Counted from the first letter of the stretch, positions 41,885-51,689 are shown. The stretch is DNA of 64,000 nt from Blautia sp. BIOML-A1 (GCF_009883055.1 NZ_WWVR01000004.1:61906-125905), one strand, 5' to 3'. Translations and numbers: made by a program. The notes: generated by a model from the sequence alone, not told the origin.

Positions 41885-43579
41885 ATGAGCAAACCCTTAC
41901 AGGTAAAACACATACATACAGATGTCCTGATTATAGGCGGCGGCACCGCAGGCTGCTATGCCGCACTTACCATCAGCAGAAATTCCGACGCTTCCGTTCT
42001 TGTCGCAGAAAAAGCAAACATCAAACGAAGCGGCTGCCTCGCAGCAGGTGTCAACGCAATCAACGCCTATATTGTAAAAGGCCGCAAGCCACAGGATTAT
42101 GTAGATTACGCAACCAAAGATGCGGCAGGAATTGTCAGAAACGACCTCCTTCAGACTGCCGCAGAAGAATTTAATGAAGTAACGGCAGATATGGAAAAGC
42201 TTGGACTTGTGATTCTCAAGGATGAAAATGGGGATTACGTGGCAAGAGGAAACCGTAACATTAAGATCAATGGCGAGAACTTCAAGCCACTCCTCGCAGA
42301 TGCCGTATATAAGAGTGAAAATGTAGACGTTCTGAATTACGTGAATATCACAGATCTTCTCACAGAAAACGGAAAAGTTTATGGAGCGGTCGGTTTTTCC
42401 ATCATGGAAGAAACAGCCTATGTGATCTATGCAAAAGCAGTCCTGATCGCAACAGGCGGGGCTGCCGGTCTTTACAAACCAAACAACCCGGGATTTTCCA
42501 GACATAAGATGTGGTATCCGCCATTCAATACAGGAGCCGGATTTGCAATGGGAATTCGTTCCGGTGCAGAGATGACAACCTTTGAGATGCGTTTTATTGC
42601 ACTCCGATGTAAGGACACCATAGCTCCAACAGGAACCATCGCACAGGGCGTGCAGGCAAAACAGGTGAATGCAAAGGGCGAAGTCTATGAACATATTTAC
42701 GGACTGACTACCAGCCAGAGAGTTTATGGAACAGTCAGAGAAAATCAGCTTGGTCATGGTCCGTGTTATCTTAAAACTTCTGGCATCACAGCTGAACAGG
42801 ATCAGGATCTTCTCAAAGCCTATCTTAACATGGCACCGAGTCAGACCCTTAAATGGATCGAGAGCGGCAAGATGCCAGGGGAGCAGGATGTGGAAATCCA
42901 GGGAACAGAGCCGTACATCGTAGGCGGTCACACAGCCAGCGGATTCTGGGTAGATACCCGAAGAGAGACTACCATCCACGGACTGTATGCAGCCGGGGAT
43001 GTGGCAGGGGGATGTCCTCAGAAATATGTTACCGGTGCTCTGGCAGAGGGCAAGATCGCCTCTCTTGCGATCATCGAACAGTTAAAAGAAAAGCATAGCG
43101 AAGAAACATCCGAGGTCGAAAAACAGGCACAGACAATCATTGAAGATTACGAAAAGCTCCGCAACGCACAGAATGGTCTCTTCACGATCGAGGAGCTGGA
43201 AGAAGCCATGCAGAAAGTCATGGACGAATATGCAGGCGGAATTGCCGTTAATTATCAGTTCAATGAAAAGCAGTTAAATCTTGCAAAAGAAAAGATCGCA
43301 CGCTTAAGTGAACTGGCCGATAAGGTCGGTGCAGAAGATATGCATGAACTTCTTTTTGCATATGAATTAAAAGAAAGACTTCTTGTCTGTCAGGTGCTGA
43401 TCGAACATCTTAAAAGCCGAAAAGAAACCAGATGGCATTCGTTTAATGAAAATCTGGATCATCCGGAAACGGACCAGAAATTTGAAAAATATGTAAATTC
43501 CAGAATGGAAGACGGAAAGATCCATATTCTGTTCAGAGGTCTGGTAAAGGGGGATACTTATGAGCATACGAATTCGTGA
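41885..43579 (+). CDS. aprA: Adenylylsulfate reductase alpha subunit AprA
   Basis: AprA, a flavoprotein of the fumarate-reductase fold, reduces APS to sulfite and AMP. The 564-residue protein has the FAD loop VLIIGGGTAGCYAAL, the ANIKRSGCLAAGVNAINAY segment, GAEMTTFEMRFIALRCKDT, TSGITAEQDQDLLKAYLNM and the second FAD site GLYAAGDVAGG. The C terminus is shorter and less structured than in sulfate reducers. With CysDN and sulfite reductase beside it, and no dsrAB, I read it as serving assimilation. Confidence 0.92.
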   Translation: MSKPLQVKHIHTDVLIIGGGTAGCYAALTISRNSDASVLVAEKANIKRSGCLAAGVNAINAYIVKGRKPQDYVDYATKDAAGIVRNDLLQTAAEEFNEVTADMEKLGLVILKDENGDYVARGNRNIKINGENFKPLLADAVYKSENVDVLNYVNITDLLTENGKVYGAVGFSIMEETAYVIYAKAVLIATGGAAGLYKPNNPGFSRHKMWYPPFNTGAGFAMGIRSGAEMTTFEMRFIALRCKDTIAPTGTIAQGVQAKQVNAKGEVYEHIYGLTTSQRVYGTVRENQLGHGPCYLKTSGITAEQDQDLLKAYLNMAPSQTLKWIESGKMPGEQDVEIQGTEPYIVGGHTASGFWVDTRRETTIHGLYAAGDVAGGCPQKYVTGALAEGKIASLAIIEQLKEKHSEETSEVEKQAQTIIEDYEKLRNAQNGLFTIEELEEAMQKVMDEYAGGIAVNYQFNEKQLNLAKEKIARLSELADKVGAEDMHELLFAYELKERLLVCQVLIEHLKSRKETRWHSFNENLDHPETDQKFEKYVNSRMEDGKIHILFRGLVKGDTYEHTNS

Positions 43580-43871
43580 AGACCGATGCGTCGGCTGCGG
43601 TAAATGTCAGGAAGTATGTCCTGGTACTCTGATTCAGATCACAGATAAAAAAGCAATCATGAAATATCCAAAAAACTGCTGGGGCTGTGTTTCCTGTGTA
43701 AAGGAATGTAAAGCAGGAGCCATTGAATTTTATCTTGGTGCAGACATCGGCGGCATGGGCGGAACCATGAACGTCACGCAGAAAGGCGATCTTCTTAACT
43801 GGAACATCACCAGATCTGACGGCAGTGAGCTGGTCATCAGCGTTGACCGGCGAAATTCCAATAAATATTAG
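43560..43871 (+). CDS. aprB: Adenylylsulfate reductase beta subunit AprB (short ferredoxin form)
   Basis: The 103-residue protein carries two [4Fe-4S] clusters (CVGCGKCQEVCPG and CWGCVSCVKECKAGA) and passes electrons to AprA. AprB of sulfate reducers has a long C-terminal extension that wraps around AprA. Here only about 40 residues follow the clusters, so this is the short form. The start overlaps the aprA end by 20 bases and has a GGGGG-type site. Confidence 0.9.
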   Translation: MSIRIREDRCVGCGKCQEVCPGTLIQITDKKAIMKYPKNCWGCVSCVKECKAGAIEFYLGADIGGMGGTMNVTQKGDLLNWNITRSDGSELVISVDRRNSNKY

Positions 43872-43886
43872 TACAGGAGAAGAACT

Positions 43887-44789
43887 ATGAGCGGATTATC
43901 ACATTTAGATGAACTCGAAGCAGAAGCAATATATATTATCCGGGAAGTGGCTGCAGAATGCGAAAAACCTGTTATGCTTTATTCCATCGGAAAAGACAGC
44001 TCAGTGATGCTTCATCTCGCACTGAAGGCCTTTTATCCGGAAAAACCACCTTTCCCGTTTCTACATGTAAACACAACCTGGAAATTTCGCGAAATGATCG
44101 AGTTTCGTGACAAGACGGCCAAAGAACTTGGAATCGAAATGCTGGAATATATCAATGAGGACGGTGTGAGACAGGGAATCAATCCTTTTGACAATGGATC
44201 CGCTTATACTGATATCATGAAGACACAGGCTCTCAAGCAGGCCCTCAACAAATACGGATTTACCGCAGCCTTTGGAGGCGGCCGCCGTGATGAAGAAAAG
44301 AGCCGTGCTAAGGAGAGAATCTTTTCTTTCCGTAATGAAAACCATGCCTGGGATCCGAAGAACCAGAGACCGGAGATGTGGAAACTTTACAATACAGAGA
44401 TCAACAAAGGCGAGAGCATCCGTGTCTTTCCAATCTCCAACTGGACAGAAAAAGACATCTGGCAGTACATACAAAGAGAAAATATTCCGATCGTACCTCT
44501 TTACTTTGCAAAAGAACGTCCGGTAGTATACCGTGACGGAAACATCATCATGGTGGATGATGACCGTATGCGGCTGAAACCCGGCGAGAAACCGGAAATG
44601 AAAAAAGTCCGTTTCCGTACACTGGGCTGTTATCCGCTGACCGGAGGCATTCTTTCCGATGCAGATACTCTCGATGCGATCATTGACGAGACATTGAGTT
44701 CTGTGGAATCTGAGAGAACCAGCCGGATCATTGATTCTGACGGCGGTGCAGCCAGCATGGAAAAGAGAAAGAGAGAGGGGTATTTCTAG
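43887..44789 (+). CDS. cysD: Sulfate adenylyltransferase subunit CysD
   Basis: CysD forms APS from sulfate and ATP, driven by GTP hydrolysis in CysN. The 300-residue PP-loop protein has [57 protein letters not shown] and [12 protein letters not shown]. It lies 15 bases after aprB with AGGAGAAG upstream, and joins cysN without a gap. No cysC (APS kinase) or cysH is present, so APS is used directly by AprAB. Confidence 0.95.
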   Translation: MSGLSHLDELEAEAIYIIREVAAECEKPVMLYSIGKDSSVMLHLALKAFYPEKPPFPFLHVNTTWKFREMIEFRDKTAKELGIEMLEYINEDGVRQGINPFDNGSAYTDIMKTQALKQALNKYGFTAAFGGGRRDEEKSRAKERIFSFRNENHAWDPKNQRPEMWKLYNTEINKGESIRVFPISNWTEKDIWQYIQRENIPIVPLYFAKERPVVYRDGNIIMVDDDRMRLKPGEKPEMKKVRFRTLGCYPLTGGILSDADTLDAIIDETLSSVESERTSRIIDSDGGAASMEKRKREGYF

Positions 44790-46481
44790 ATGAGTGGTTT
44801 ACTGAAATTTATTACCTGCGGCAGTGTAGACGATGGAAAATCCACACTGATCGGACATATACTTTACGATTCCAAGCTGCTTTATGCAGACCAGGAAAAA
44901 GCTCTGATCCTCGACAGTAAGGTGGGATCCAGAGGCGGTGCGATCGACTATTCTCTCCTTCTGGATGGTCTGATGGCAGAGAGAGAACAGGGCATCACCA
45001 TTGATGTTGCCTATCGTTATTTTACAACGGACAAGAGAAGCTTCATTGTTGCAGATACACCGGGACACGAGGAATATACAAGAAATATGGCTGTCGGTGC
45101 TTCTTTTGCACAGCTTGCGATCATCCTTGTCGATGCAAAACAGGGCGTTCTGGTACAGACAAGACGTCACAGCCGTATCTGTGCCCTGATGGGAATCCAT
45201 CATTTTGTATTTGCGGTCAATAAGATGGATCTTGTGGGTTACAGTGAAGAAAGATTCAATGAGATCGTCAAAGATATCAATGAACTTTCCGAAAGCCTTG
45301 GTCTTCAGGATGTAGTGATCATTCCGGTCAGTGCTACAGAAGGTGACAACGTGACTGTAAGATCTGAAAATATGCCATGGTATACAGGAAAAGTACTTCT
45401 TAATCATCTGGAAACCGTAGATGTGACAGAGACAGAAAGCGAAGCAGGATTCTATATGCCAGTGCAGAGAGTCTGCCGTCCGAACCATGAATTCCGTGGT
45501 TTCCAGGGCCAGATTGAAAGTGGAAAGATCAAAGTCGGACAGACGATCACCACACTTCCAAGCAATGAAACTGCAACTGTGAAATCTCTTCTGAACGGAA
45601 GTACTTCTGTAGAAGAAGCTGTGACAGGACAGGCAGTTACCATCCAGCTTGACAAAGAAGTGGATGTCAGCCGGGGATGTGTCCTCACTGATCAGGCACA
45701 GTTCTCCGTAGCAAAAAGCTTCACGGCCACACTGCTCTGGATGGATGACAGCAGACTGACTCTTGGAAAAGAATACCTTGTAAAACTCGGAACAAAGAAA
45801 ATCCCCGGATTTATCCGCAGCATTAAATATAAGATCGATGTCAATACAGGGGAGCATATCAAGGCAGATTTTATTGAGAAAAATGAGATCGCACTGTGCG
45901 AGATTGAGTTGGCAGAGAAGATTGTCCTTGATGAATTTAAGAAACACAAAACTCTTGGAGAGATGATCCTGATCGACCGTGTAAGTCATATGACTTCCGC
46001 CTGCGGTGTGCTTGAGACTGTAAAAAGTGATGGAGAAAAACCGTATTTCCAGAAAGATGACATCAAAGTCGGTGGATATGTATTTGAAGAATTCTACTTC
46101 AACCTTGAAAATGCGATGATGTCCAAAGCCGGTTCCGACAAGAAAACCTATCATGTCGGTGATGCAGTGCCGGTTGCCGGAGACAGCTTCAAATATCCGG
46201 AATACTTTGACATTCTTTCTGTTGACGATGGGGCAGCAGTCCTGATCCGTGACGGTAAGGTGGAGGATATCCAGAAGATCGAGGATTATCGTTATATGGG
46301 ACTTCCTGTCATTGATGAGAGAGGAATGGCACTGCTTATTAAGAGCAGAGCAGATCTTGAAAAATTCCTTACGGAATCGGAAGAGGCTTCTGCTGAAGAA
46401 CGCTCCGAACTCCACAATAAATGGTCCAGATTTGAAACCTACAGAAAAGTTGTCTGCACGGATAATTTCTGGGTGATTTAG
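44790..46481 (+). CDS. cysN: Sulfate adenylyltransferase GTPase subunit CysN with extra C-terminal domain
   Basis: The 563-residue protein has an EF-Tu-like GTPase core: ITCGSVDDGKSTLIGH (G1), DTPGHEEYTRNMA (G3), VNKMDLVGY (G4), followed by beta-barrel domains to about 430. Residues about 440-563 form an added C-terminal region (YHVGDAVPVAGDSFKYPEYFD and on) beyond the usual length near 470. It has no APS-kinase P-loop, so it is not a CysNC fusion. The function of this extension is unknown. The long open frame on the opposite strand here is not a gene. Confidence 0.93.
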   Translation: MSGLLKFITCGSVDDGKSTLIGHILYDSKLLYADQEKALILDSKVGSRGGAIDYSLLLDGLMAEREQGITIDVAYRYFTTDKRSFIVADTPGHEEYTRNMAVGASFAQLAIILVDAKQGVLVQTRRHSRICALMGIHHFVFAVNKMDLVGYSEERFNEIVKDINELSESLGLQDVVIIPVSATEGDNVTVRSENMPWYTGKVLLNHLETVDVTETESEAGFYMPVQRVCRPNHEFRGFQGQIESGKIKVGQTITTLPSNETATVKSLLNGSTSVEEAVTGQAVTIQLDKEVDVSRGCVLTDQAQFSVAKSFTATLLWMDDSRLTLGKEYLVKLGTKKIPGFIRSIKYKIDVNTGEHIKADFIEKNEIALCEIELAEKIVLDEFKKHKTLGEMILIDRVSHMTSACGVLETVKSDGEKPYFQKDDIKVGGYVFEEFYFNLENAMMSKAGSDKKTYHVGDAVPVAGDSFKYPEYFDILSVDDGAAVLIRDGKVEDIQKIEDYRYMGLPVIDERGMALLIKSRADLEKFLTESEEASAEERSELHNKWSRFETYRKVVCTDNFWVI

Positions 46482-46956
46482 GGTACTGCCCTGAAACCCT
46501 TCGACTTTTGAAAAATAAGAAAATCCTGCGAGGGGAGGGCACTCAAAGTTGCGAAGGCCGTTCTCCCCTCGCGCTCCCCACCGGGCCACGCAAAATGCTG
46601 TTTCGCCAGAGCGAGAAGTGTGAAGTAAGAAAACTTATAAATTAAGAGTTAGATAAAAAAGAAGTTGGTTAGATGTTGGGTCTGGTCAGCTTCTTTTTGT
46701 TGTGGTGGGAAGATAGTGAGAGTGTTTGGTGATTGGCGTTAGTTCGGATTAAAAAACTGCCCAAATTGGACTTGCTATATGAATGTAAATATTGTATGGT
46801 ATAAAATGTAAACGGTAATCTAAATTTTCTAATAAGCAATTTTTCAGGCAATATCTGCCATTGATTCCAAAGATAAAAATACATGAATTCAAAGAGATTA
46901 AGTGTTTGATAAAACTCGTCAGAATGTTATAATGTAGGTACAAAAAGGAGTGTTAT
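46482..46956. other. Intergenic region with large hairpins after cysN
   Basis: The 475-base stretch has no convincing gene. GCGAGGGGAG (46528-46537) pairs perfectly with CTCCCCTCGC (46563-46572) around a 25-base loop, but no T run follows. A terminator is at 46656-46698. The rest to 46930 is AT rich and probably holds the promoter of the following remnant gene. GC content near 46530-46610 is clearly higher than in its surroundings. Confidence 0.6.
46656..46698. terminator. Bidirectional terminator after the apr-cysDN operon
   Basis: AAAAAGAAGTTG pairs with CAGCTTCTTTTT (one G-U) and continues into TTTTTG on the plus strand. The A run on the left gives a T run on the minus strand. Confidence 0.7.
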
Positions 46957-47307
46957 ATGAATAATACGATTTTTGATGATGTATTCCGTACAATGATCGA
47001 GAAGATGCTATATCTGGCCGTGCCATTGATTAATGAGGTGTTTCATACATCATACCCGGAAGATGTGAAGATTGCGGACTACATTTTTCGCAAAGAAGAG
47101 GATGTCCGGAAAGGAATAGGTGATATTATGGGAGGTAAAGTTCTGGAACTGGAATCTGAAAGACTTAAAGCAGAAGGCATGATTGCTGGTGCAATTAAAA
47201 CCTGCAAGAAATTTAAACTTGACCAGGAAGCTTCTGTAAAAAATATAATGGAAGAGTTTTCCTTATCTGAAGAAGATGCCAGTAATTATGTGAAAAAATA
47301 CTGGTAA
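46957..47307 (+). pseudogene. Internally deleted Rpn/PD-(D/E)XK transposase-like gene
   Basis: The 116-residue frame joins the N terminus of Rpn-family proteins (NTIFDDVFRTMIEKM, LINEVFHTSYPEDVKI) directly to a C-terminal helical piece (ELESERLKAEGMIAGAIKTCKKF, ASVKNIMEEFSLSEEDA). The normal middle part of well over 100 residues, with the nuclease motif, is missing. A good AAAGGAG site remains, so a short protein may still be made, but nuclease activity is not expected. The N- and C-terminal parts match the family from memory; a search would confirm. Confidence 0.6.
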
Positions 47308-47311
47308 GAAG

Positions 47312-47539
47312 GATATTAATACACAAATATGCCCCCTGAGGGATTTGTTTTATATTGCAGGTGAGTATCAGAAACTGGTGGATAATAAGTCTCTCTATTC
47401 CTCAGCATTGCAGAAAATACCGGCACCGAATTTTATTGTATTTTATAAAGGAAGAGGGAAATGCTATATCGGAAATGTAACGGGAAATAAAAAATATCAG
47501 ATATCAGGTATTAGTGTTTCTTTTTTGCCGAGTTTGTAG
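47312..47539 (+). pseudogene. Fragment of a second Rpn-family gene
   Basis: The open frame reads CPLRDLFYIAGEYQKL, then VDNKSLYSSALQKIPAP and NFIVFYKG, which is the middle portion of Rpn-type proteins. It has neither the start nor the end of the gene. It directly follows the deleted Rpn gene and may be part of the same decayed locus or of a second copy. Confidence 0.55.
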
Positions 47540-47576
47540 TACAATTGAGACTAACTAATACAAAAGGAGGAAGGGT

Positions 47577-50252
47577 ATGAAAAAGCTGATAACGATTACT
47601 CTGGCAGCAACGCTCAGTGTGGGAAGTGTAATGTCTGCATCGGCTGCGGATTTTACGGATTCTGCGGTTGTTACACAGGAGGAGACAGATTCCTGGTCAG
47701 AGGAGGGAGAAACAGATCTGAACTCTGAAATGGAAGCAGAGGAAACGGAGACAGAGGATCCTGCCACGGAAATTGAAGAGGATACGGAAGAGCCGGAAAT
47801 TCTGGATGAGGACTTTGCATCAGAGGATGCACAGGCAGAGATTCAGGAGGAAGATGCAGATGAGACAGCGACTGAACTGGAATCAGGGGAAATTTCCGCG
47901 GAGGAGGAATTTACAGATTCCGAAGAAAGTATGGATGCTGTAGGGGCGTCTTCCGGAACCTGTGGAGACAATGTCAAATGGAAAATCAACGGAACGACTC
48001 TGACACTCAGTGGATCTGGTGCGATGTATAATTACTGGGGCAGTTCTTCTACTCCATGGAGTGATCAGAGAGAATATATTTCCAGGGTTGTGATCAGTGA
48101 TAATATTACAACTATTGGAGATTGTGCATTCTATGAATTTAAAAATATTCGTTCCATCACAATTGGAAATAAGGTGACAACCATTGGCGAACGTGCATTT
48201 GAAGACTGCTATAATCTTCAGAGTGTTCGAATCGGAAATAAAGTTTCTATAATTAAACGTGCTGCATTCAGCGATTGTCAGAACTTATCTCAGCTTACTC
48301 TGGGAACATCCCTGGTCACTATTGAAAATTATGCGTTTGCAAATTGCAGTAATCTTCGGAAACTGACAATACCGGATAAGGTAGCAACGATTGGTTATGA
48401 AGCTTTTGCAGGTGCAACGAATCTGACATCTGTGAAACTGGGTGCATCTCTTAAAGAGATTGGAGGCTACGCTTTTGATGGATGTACTAATCTGGAAAGT
48501 CTTACGATGGGAAACAAACTAACAACCATCGGTTATCATGCTTTCAGAAACGCAGGTGCTTTGAAGTCTCTGACGATTCCGTCATCTGTTACAAGTATCG
48601 AATATGATGCATTTAGAAATTGTGTAGGTCTGGAAAAAGTAAGTATTTCTGGAGGCTGTGAAATCGGAAATCAAGCGTTTGAAGGCTGTATCTCATTAAA
48701 GACACTTTCTCTTGGAAGTAAAGTGACCAGTATTGGGAATTATGCGTTTAATGAATGTAATCTGACTTCTGTTACCATACCGAATAGCACTACGGTAATT
48801 GGAAATTATGCATTTGCAGAAAATGTGAATCTCAGTAAGCTTACGATCGGAAATAAAGTAGCAACGATTGGAAATTATGCATTCAATAATTGTAGTTCTC
48901 TTACAGAGGTAACAATCCCGGGCAGTGTGACAGAAATCGGAGAAGCTGCGTTCAGGGGTGCATCTAAGTTAAAAAAGGTATCTTTGAATTCCAGACTTGT
49001 AACGATTGGTTACAGTGCATTTCGCGAGTGCGTTTCACTTACATCGGTCAATATTCCGAGTAGAGTGAGCACTGTCAAGGATTCTGCGTTCCGTGACTGT
49101 AGTTCTCTTACATCTGTAAAGATTGGAAATTCCTGTACAAGCATTGGCGATTATGCATTTTCGGGAGACGCTGCACTGGAGAGTATAAGCTTTGGTGAGC
49201 ACTTAAATTCTATTGGATATGAAGCGTTTTATAAATGTGCTTCACTGAAAACACTTTCTTTCAATGATAATCTTCTCAAAATAGGAAGCTATGCATTTCA
49301 GGACTGTAAAGGTATTACCAGTGTCCGTATGGGAAGTCATCTTACCAAGATAAGTGATGGTGCATTCCGGGGCTGTGATTCTCTTACGAAAGTTACGATC
49401 CATGCCAAAAATGTGGATATCAGTAATTACAATGTTTTTAACAAGGGTACGCAGCTTACTCTTCGTGGGTATGAGAATTCTACTGTGCAGAAGTATGCGG
49501 TTTCCAACAACAACCGTTTTGAGAAGATCACTACTTCTAAATTGGATGCGAAGGCTTTCTCGCTTAAGACTACTTCCTATACTTGGACGGGTGGATATTT
49601 CTATCCGCAGGTTGCCTGCACAAATGGTCTGCTTCAGAATGTAGATTATAAGGTGGAATACGATTACAACAGCAATGCGGGGACGCATACGATTGAAGTT
49701 TACGGAATCAATGATTATACGGGCAGTGTTTTTCTGAAGTATACAGTTGCCAAGTCAGGACAGACTCTGACGGGTTCGAATACAGTCAAAAAGACTGGTG
49801 CCACAAATTCTTTTAAGCTGGATGTGAAACGCACCAAAGGTGATGGTAAACTCACGTATTCTTCCAGCAATACGAAGGTTGCAACAGTCAACAAAAATGG
49901 ACAGGTTACGATCAAGGGCTGTGGCAAAACTATCATCACAGTCAAGGCAGCGGCTACCAGAAACTGCAATGCGGCAGCCAAAAAAGTGACTCTGACTGTG
50001 ACGAAAGCATCTCAGAAGATTTCAGGGGTGGCATCTTCCTATACCAGAAGATATTCTTCCAAAAGTCTGACGATCAGACCAAAGGCAGCAGGAAAGATCA
50101 CCTATGTTTCCAGCAACAAAAAGATTGCCCAGGTATCTTCCAAAGGAAAGATCACATTCCGAAGAAAAGGTACTGTAAAGATTAAAATTAAGGCAGCTGC
50201 AACTTCTAAGTACAATGCCACATCAAGAACCATCACAATAAAAATCAAATAA
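47577..50252 (+). CDS. BspA-like leucine-rich repeat surface protein
   Basis: The 891-residue exported protein has a signal peptide (1-24, MSASAA), then a very acidic Glu/Asp/Thr linker (about 25-125). From about 135 to 640 come about 20 LRR_5/TpLRR repeats of the form AFxxCxxLxxVxIxxxVTxIGxxA. The C-terminal part from about 650 has Ig-like Big_2-type domains (LTYSSSNTKVATVNKNGQVTIKGCGKTIITVKA and a second copy). No LPXTG or membrane anchor is seen; it ends in a basic KIKIK tail. Such proteins bind host or bacterial surfaces. AGGAGGAAGGG is the ribosome binding site, and a terminator follows. Confidence 0.9.
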   Translation: MKKLITITLAATLSVGSVMSASAADFTDSAVVTQEETDSWSEEGETDLNSEMEAEETETEDPATEIEEDTEEPEILDEDFASEDAQAEIQEEDADETATELESGEISAEEEFTDSEESMDAVGASSGTCGDNVKWKINGTTLTLSGSGAMYNYWGSSSTPWSDQREYISRVVISDNITTIGDCAFYEFKNIRSITIGNKVTTIGERAFEDCYNLQSVRIGNKVSIIKRAAFSDCQNLSQLTLGTSLVTIENYAFANCSNLRKLTIPDKVATIGYEAFAGATNLTSVKLGASLKEIGGYAFDGCTNLESLTMGNKLTTIGYHAFRNAGALKSLTIPSSVTSIEYDAFRNCVGLEKVSISGGCEIGNQAFEGCISLKTLSLGSKVTSIGNYAFNECNLTSVTIPNSTTVIGNYAFAENVNLSKLTIGNKVATIGNYAFNNCSSLTEVTIPGSVTEIGEAAFRGASKLKKVSLNSRLVTIGYSAFRECVSLTSVNIPSRVSTVKDSAFRDCSSLTSVKIGNSCTSIGDYAFSGDAALESISFGEHLNSIGYEAFYKCASLKTLSFNDNLLKIGSYAFQDCKGITSVRMGSHLTKISDGAFRGCDSLTKVTIHAKNVDISNYNVFNKGTQLTLRGYENSTVQKYAVSNNNRFEKITTSKLDAKAFSLKTTSYTWTGGYFYPQVACTNGLLQNVDYKVEYDYNSNAGTHTIEVYGINDYTGSVFLKYTVAKSGQTLTGSNTVKKTGATNSFKLDVKRTKGDGKLTYSSSNTKVATVNKNGQVTIKGCGKTIITVKAAATRNCNAAAKKVTLTVTKASQKISGVASSYTRRYSSKSLTIRPKAAGKITYVSSNKKIAQVSSKGKITFRRKGTVKIKIKAAATSKYNATSRTITIKIK

Positions 50253-50270
50253 TGTTTATAACGGAGACAG

Positions 50271-50316
50271 GTACCGGATTTTTTTCTTATGGAAGAATCC
50301 GGTACGCTTTTTTATT
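50271..50316 (+). terminator. Terminator after the BspA-like gene
   Basis: GTACCGGATT (50271-50280) pairs perfectly with AATCCGGTAC (50296-50305), followed by GCTTTTTTATT. Confidence 0.88.
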
Positions 50317-50338
50317 ATTAAAAATCCAGTGAATTCCA

Positions 50339-50367
50339 TTGACATTGCAGGATTAAACGACTATCAT
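50339..50367 (+). promoter_or_regulatory. Promoter of the hemA operon
   Basis: TTGACA (50339-50344) and TATCAT (50362-50367) are spaced by 17 bases. Just downstream AGTATGTTTTTTTG resembles part of the sulfur motif (GTATGTTT) found before sbp and the second metY-like gene, but the GGTATATA half is absent. Confidence 0.7.
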
Positions 50368-50459
50368 TAAAACAGTATGTTTTTTTGTAAGTGCCTTTTG
50401 CAGATTCGACAGATTTTTACAAAAAAAGATACAGGAGAAACACAAAGGAGTAATATATC

Positions 50460-51689
50460 ATGACAATATCCATGATAGGGATAGATCACGACAGAGCACC
50501 GGTAGACGTCCGTGCCCTGTTTGCATTTACAAAGAAAAATGCCGGAGAAGCAATGGAACAACTGAAAGAGAGAGCAGGCATTCATGGCTGCATTATTTTA
50601 TCTACCTGTAACCGTCTGGAAATCTGGGCGAGTCATGAGGATGATCAGGAGTTTTCACTGTACCGGTGTCTTTGCGAACTCAAGAATATACAGGATCCTT
50701 CTTACGAAGAATATTTTATCTCAAGACAGGATAAAGAAGCAGTCGAGCATCTTTTTTATCTGGCAGGAGGTCTGAAGTCTCAGATTCTTGGCGAAGACCA
50801 GATCCTTACGCAGATCAAGGATGCCCTCAATCTGGCGAGAGAGCACTTTACGACAGACGGCGTTTTGGAAGTTCTTTTCCGTATGGCAGTAACAGCAGGG
50901 AAGAGGATCAAGACAGAGGCACCGATGGCACATGGAAATCCATCTGTGATCCATCAGGCGGTCAGTACTTTGAGAGAACAGGGATATGACATGCATGGAA
51001 AAACCTGCATGGTTATCGGGAACGGAGAAATGGGCAAGGTTGCGGCACAGACACTTCGGGATGCCGGAGCAAATGTCACAGTGACAGTCCGTCAGTACAG
51101 AAGCGGTATGGTGAGCATTCCGATCGGGTGCAGCCGGATCCATTATGGCGAGCGTATGGGATTTCTGCCGAAATGTGATGTGGTAGTCAGTGCGACAGCC
51201 AGTCCGAATTATACGCTGCGCAGGGAACTTTTTCAGGATATTACCCTGACGAAACCACTGCTTCTTCTGGATCTTGCTGTGCCGAGAGATATTGAACCGG
51301 CACTTGCGAAGGAAGAGGGAATTACACTGTATGATATGGACAGTTTCCGCACAGAAAGGATTTCACCGGAATCTATGGAAAGCATCACAAAGGCCGGTGA
51401 GATCGTCAGAGAACAGATGGATGAATTTTTTCAGTGGCTGGATGGCAGGGATGTAATCCCGAGGATCCAGGAGATCAGAGAGGAAGCGGTGCAGGATCTG
51501 AACCTTCGTATCCACAAGATTCTTAAGAACACACCGATGGAGGATTCTGACCGTACAAATCTCTTAAATGCAGTAGATACTGCAGCAGGCAAGGTAGTCA
51601 ATAAACTTATTTTTGGACTCCGGGACAGTCTGAATCAGGATACTTTTCTGGAGTGCGTGGCAGGACTGGAGAAATTATATGAAGAATAA
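50460..51689 (+). CDS. hemA: Glutamyl-tRNA reductase HemA
   Basis: HemA reduces Glu-tRNA to glutamate-1-semialdehyde, the first step of tetrapyrrole synthesis. The 409-residue protein has the catalytic Cys in ILSTCNRLEIW, the GEDQILTQIKDA segment, the NADPH loop VIGNGEMGKVAA, and a C-terminal dimerisation helix. AAAGGAG lies before the ATG. It heads hemA-sirC-hemC-cobA/hemD-hemB-hemL, which lacks hemE, hemN and hemH, so the operon feeds siroheme and cobalamin, not haem. Confidence 0.95.
   Translation: MTISMIGIDHDRAPVDVRALFAFTKKNAGEAMEQLKERAGIHGCIILSTCNRLEIWASHEDDQEFSLYRCLCELKNIQDPSYEEYFISRQDKEAVEHLFYLAGGLKSQILGEDQILTQIKDALNLAREHFTTDGVLEVLFRMAVTAGKRIKTEAPMAHGNPSVIHQAVSTLREQGYDMHGKTCMVIGNGEMGKVAAQTLRDAGANVTVTVRQYRSGMVSIPIGCSRIHYGERMGFLPKCDVVVSATASPNYTLRRELFQDITLTKPLLLLDLAVPRDIEPALAKEEGITLYDMDSFRTERISPESMESITKAGEIVREQMDEFFQWLDGRDVIPRIQEIREEAVQDLNLRIHKILKNTPMEDSDRTNLLNAVDTAAGKVVNKLIFGLRDSLNQDTFLECVAGLEKLYEE

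Noticed and set aside
44799..46589. 596-codon open frame on the strand opposite cysN
   Set aside because: It covers the whole of a clear cysN gene; the codon use of cysN keeps the opposite frame free of stops. No start signals or family features.
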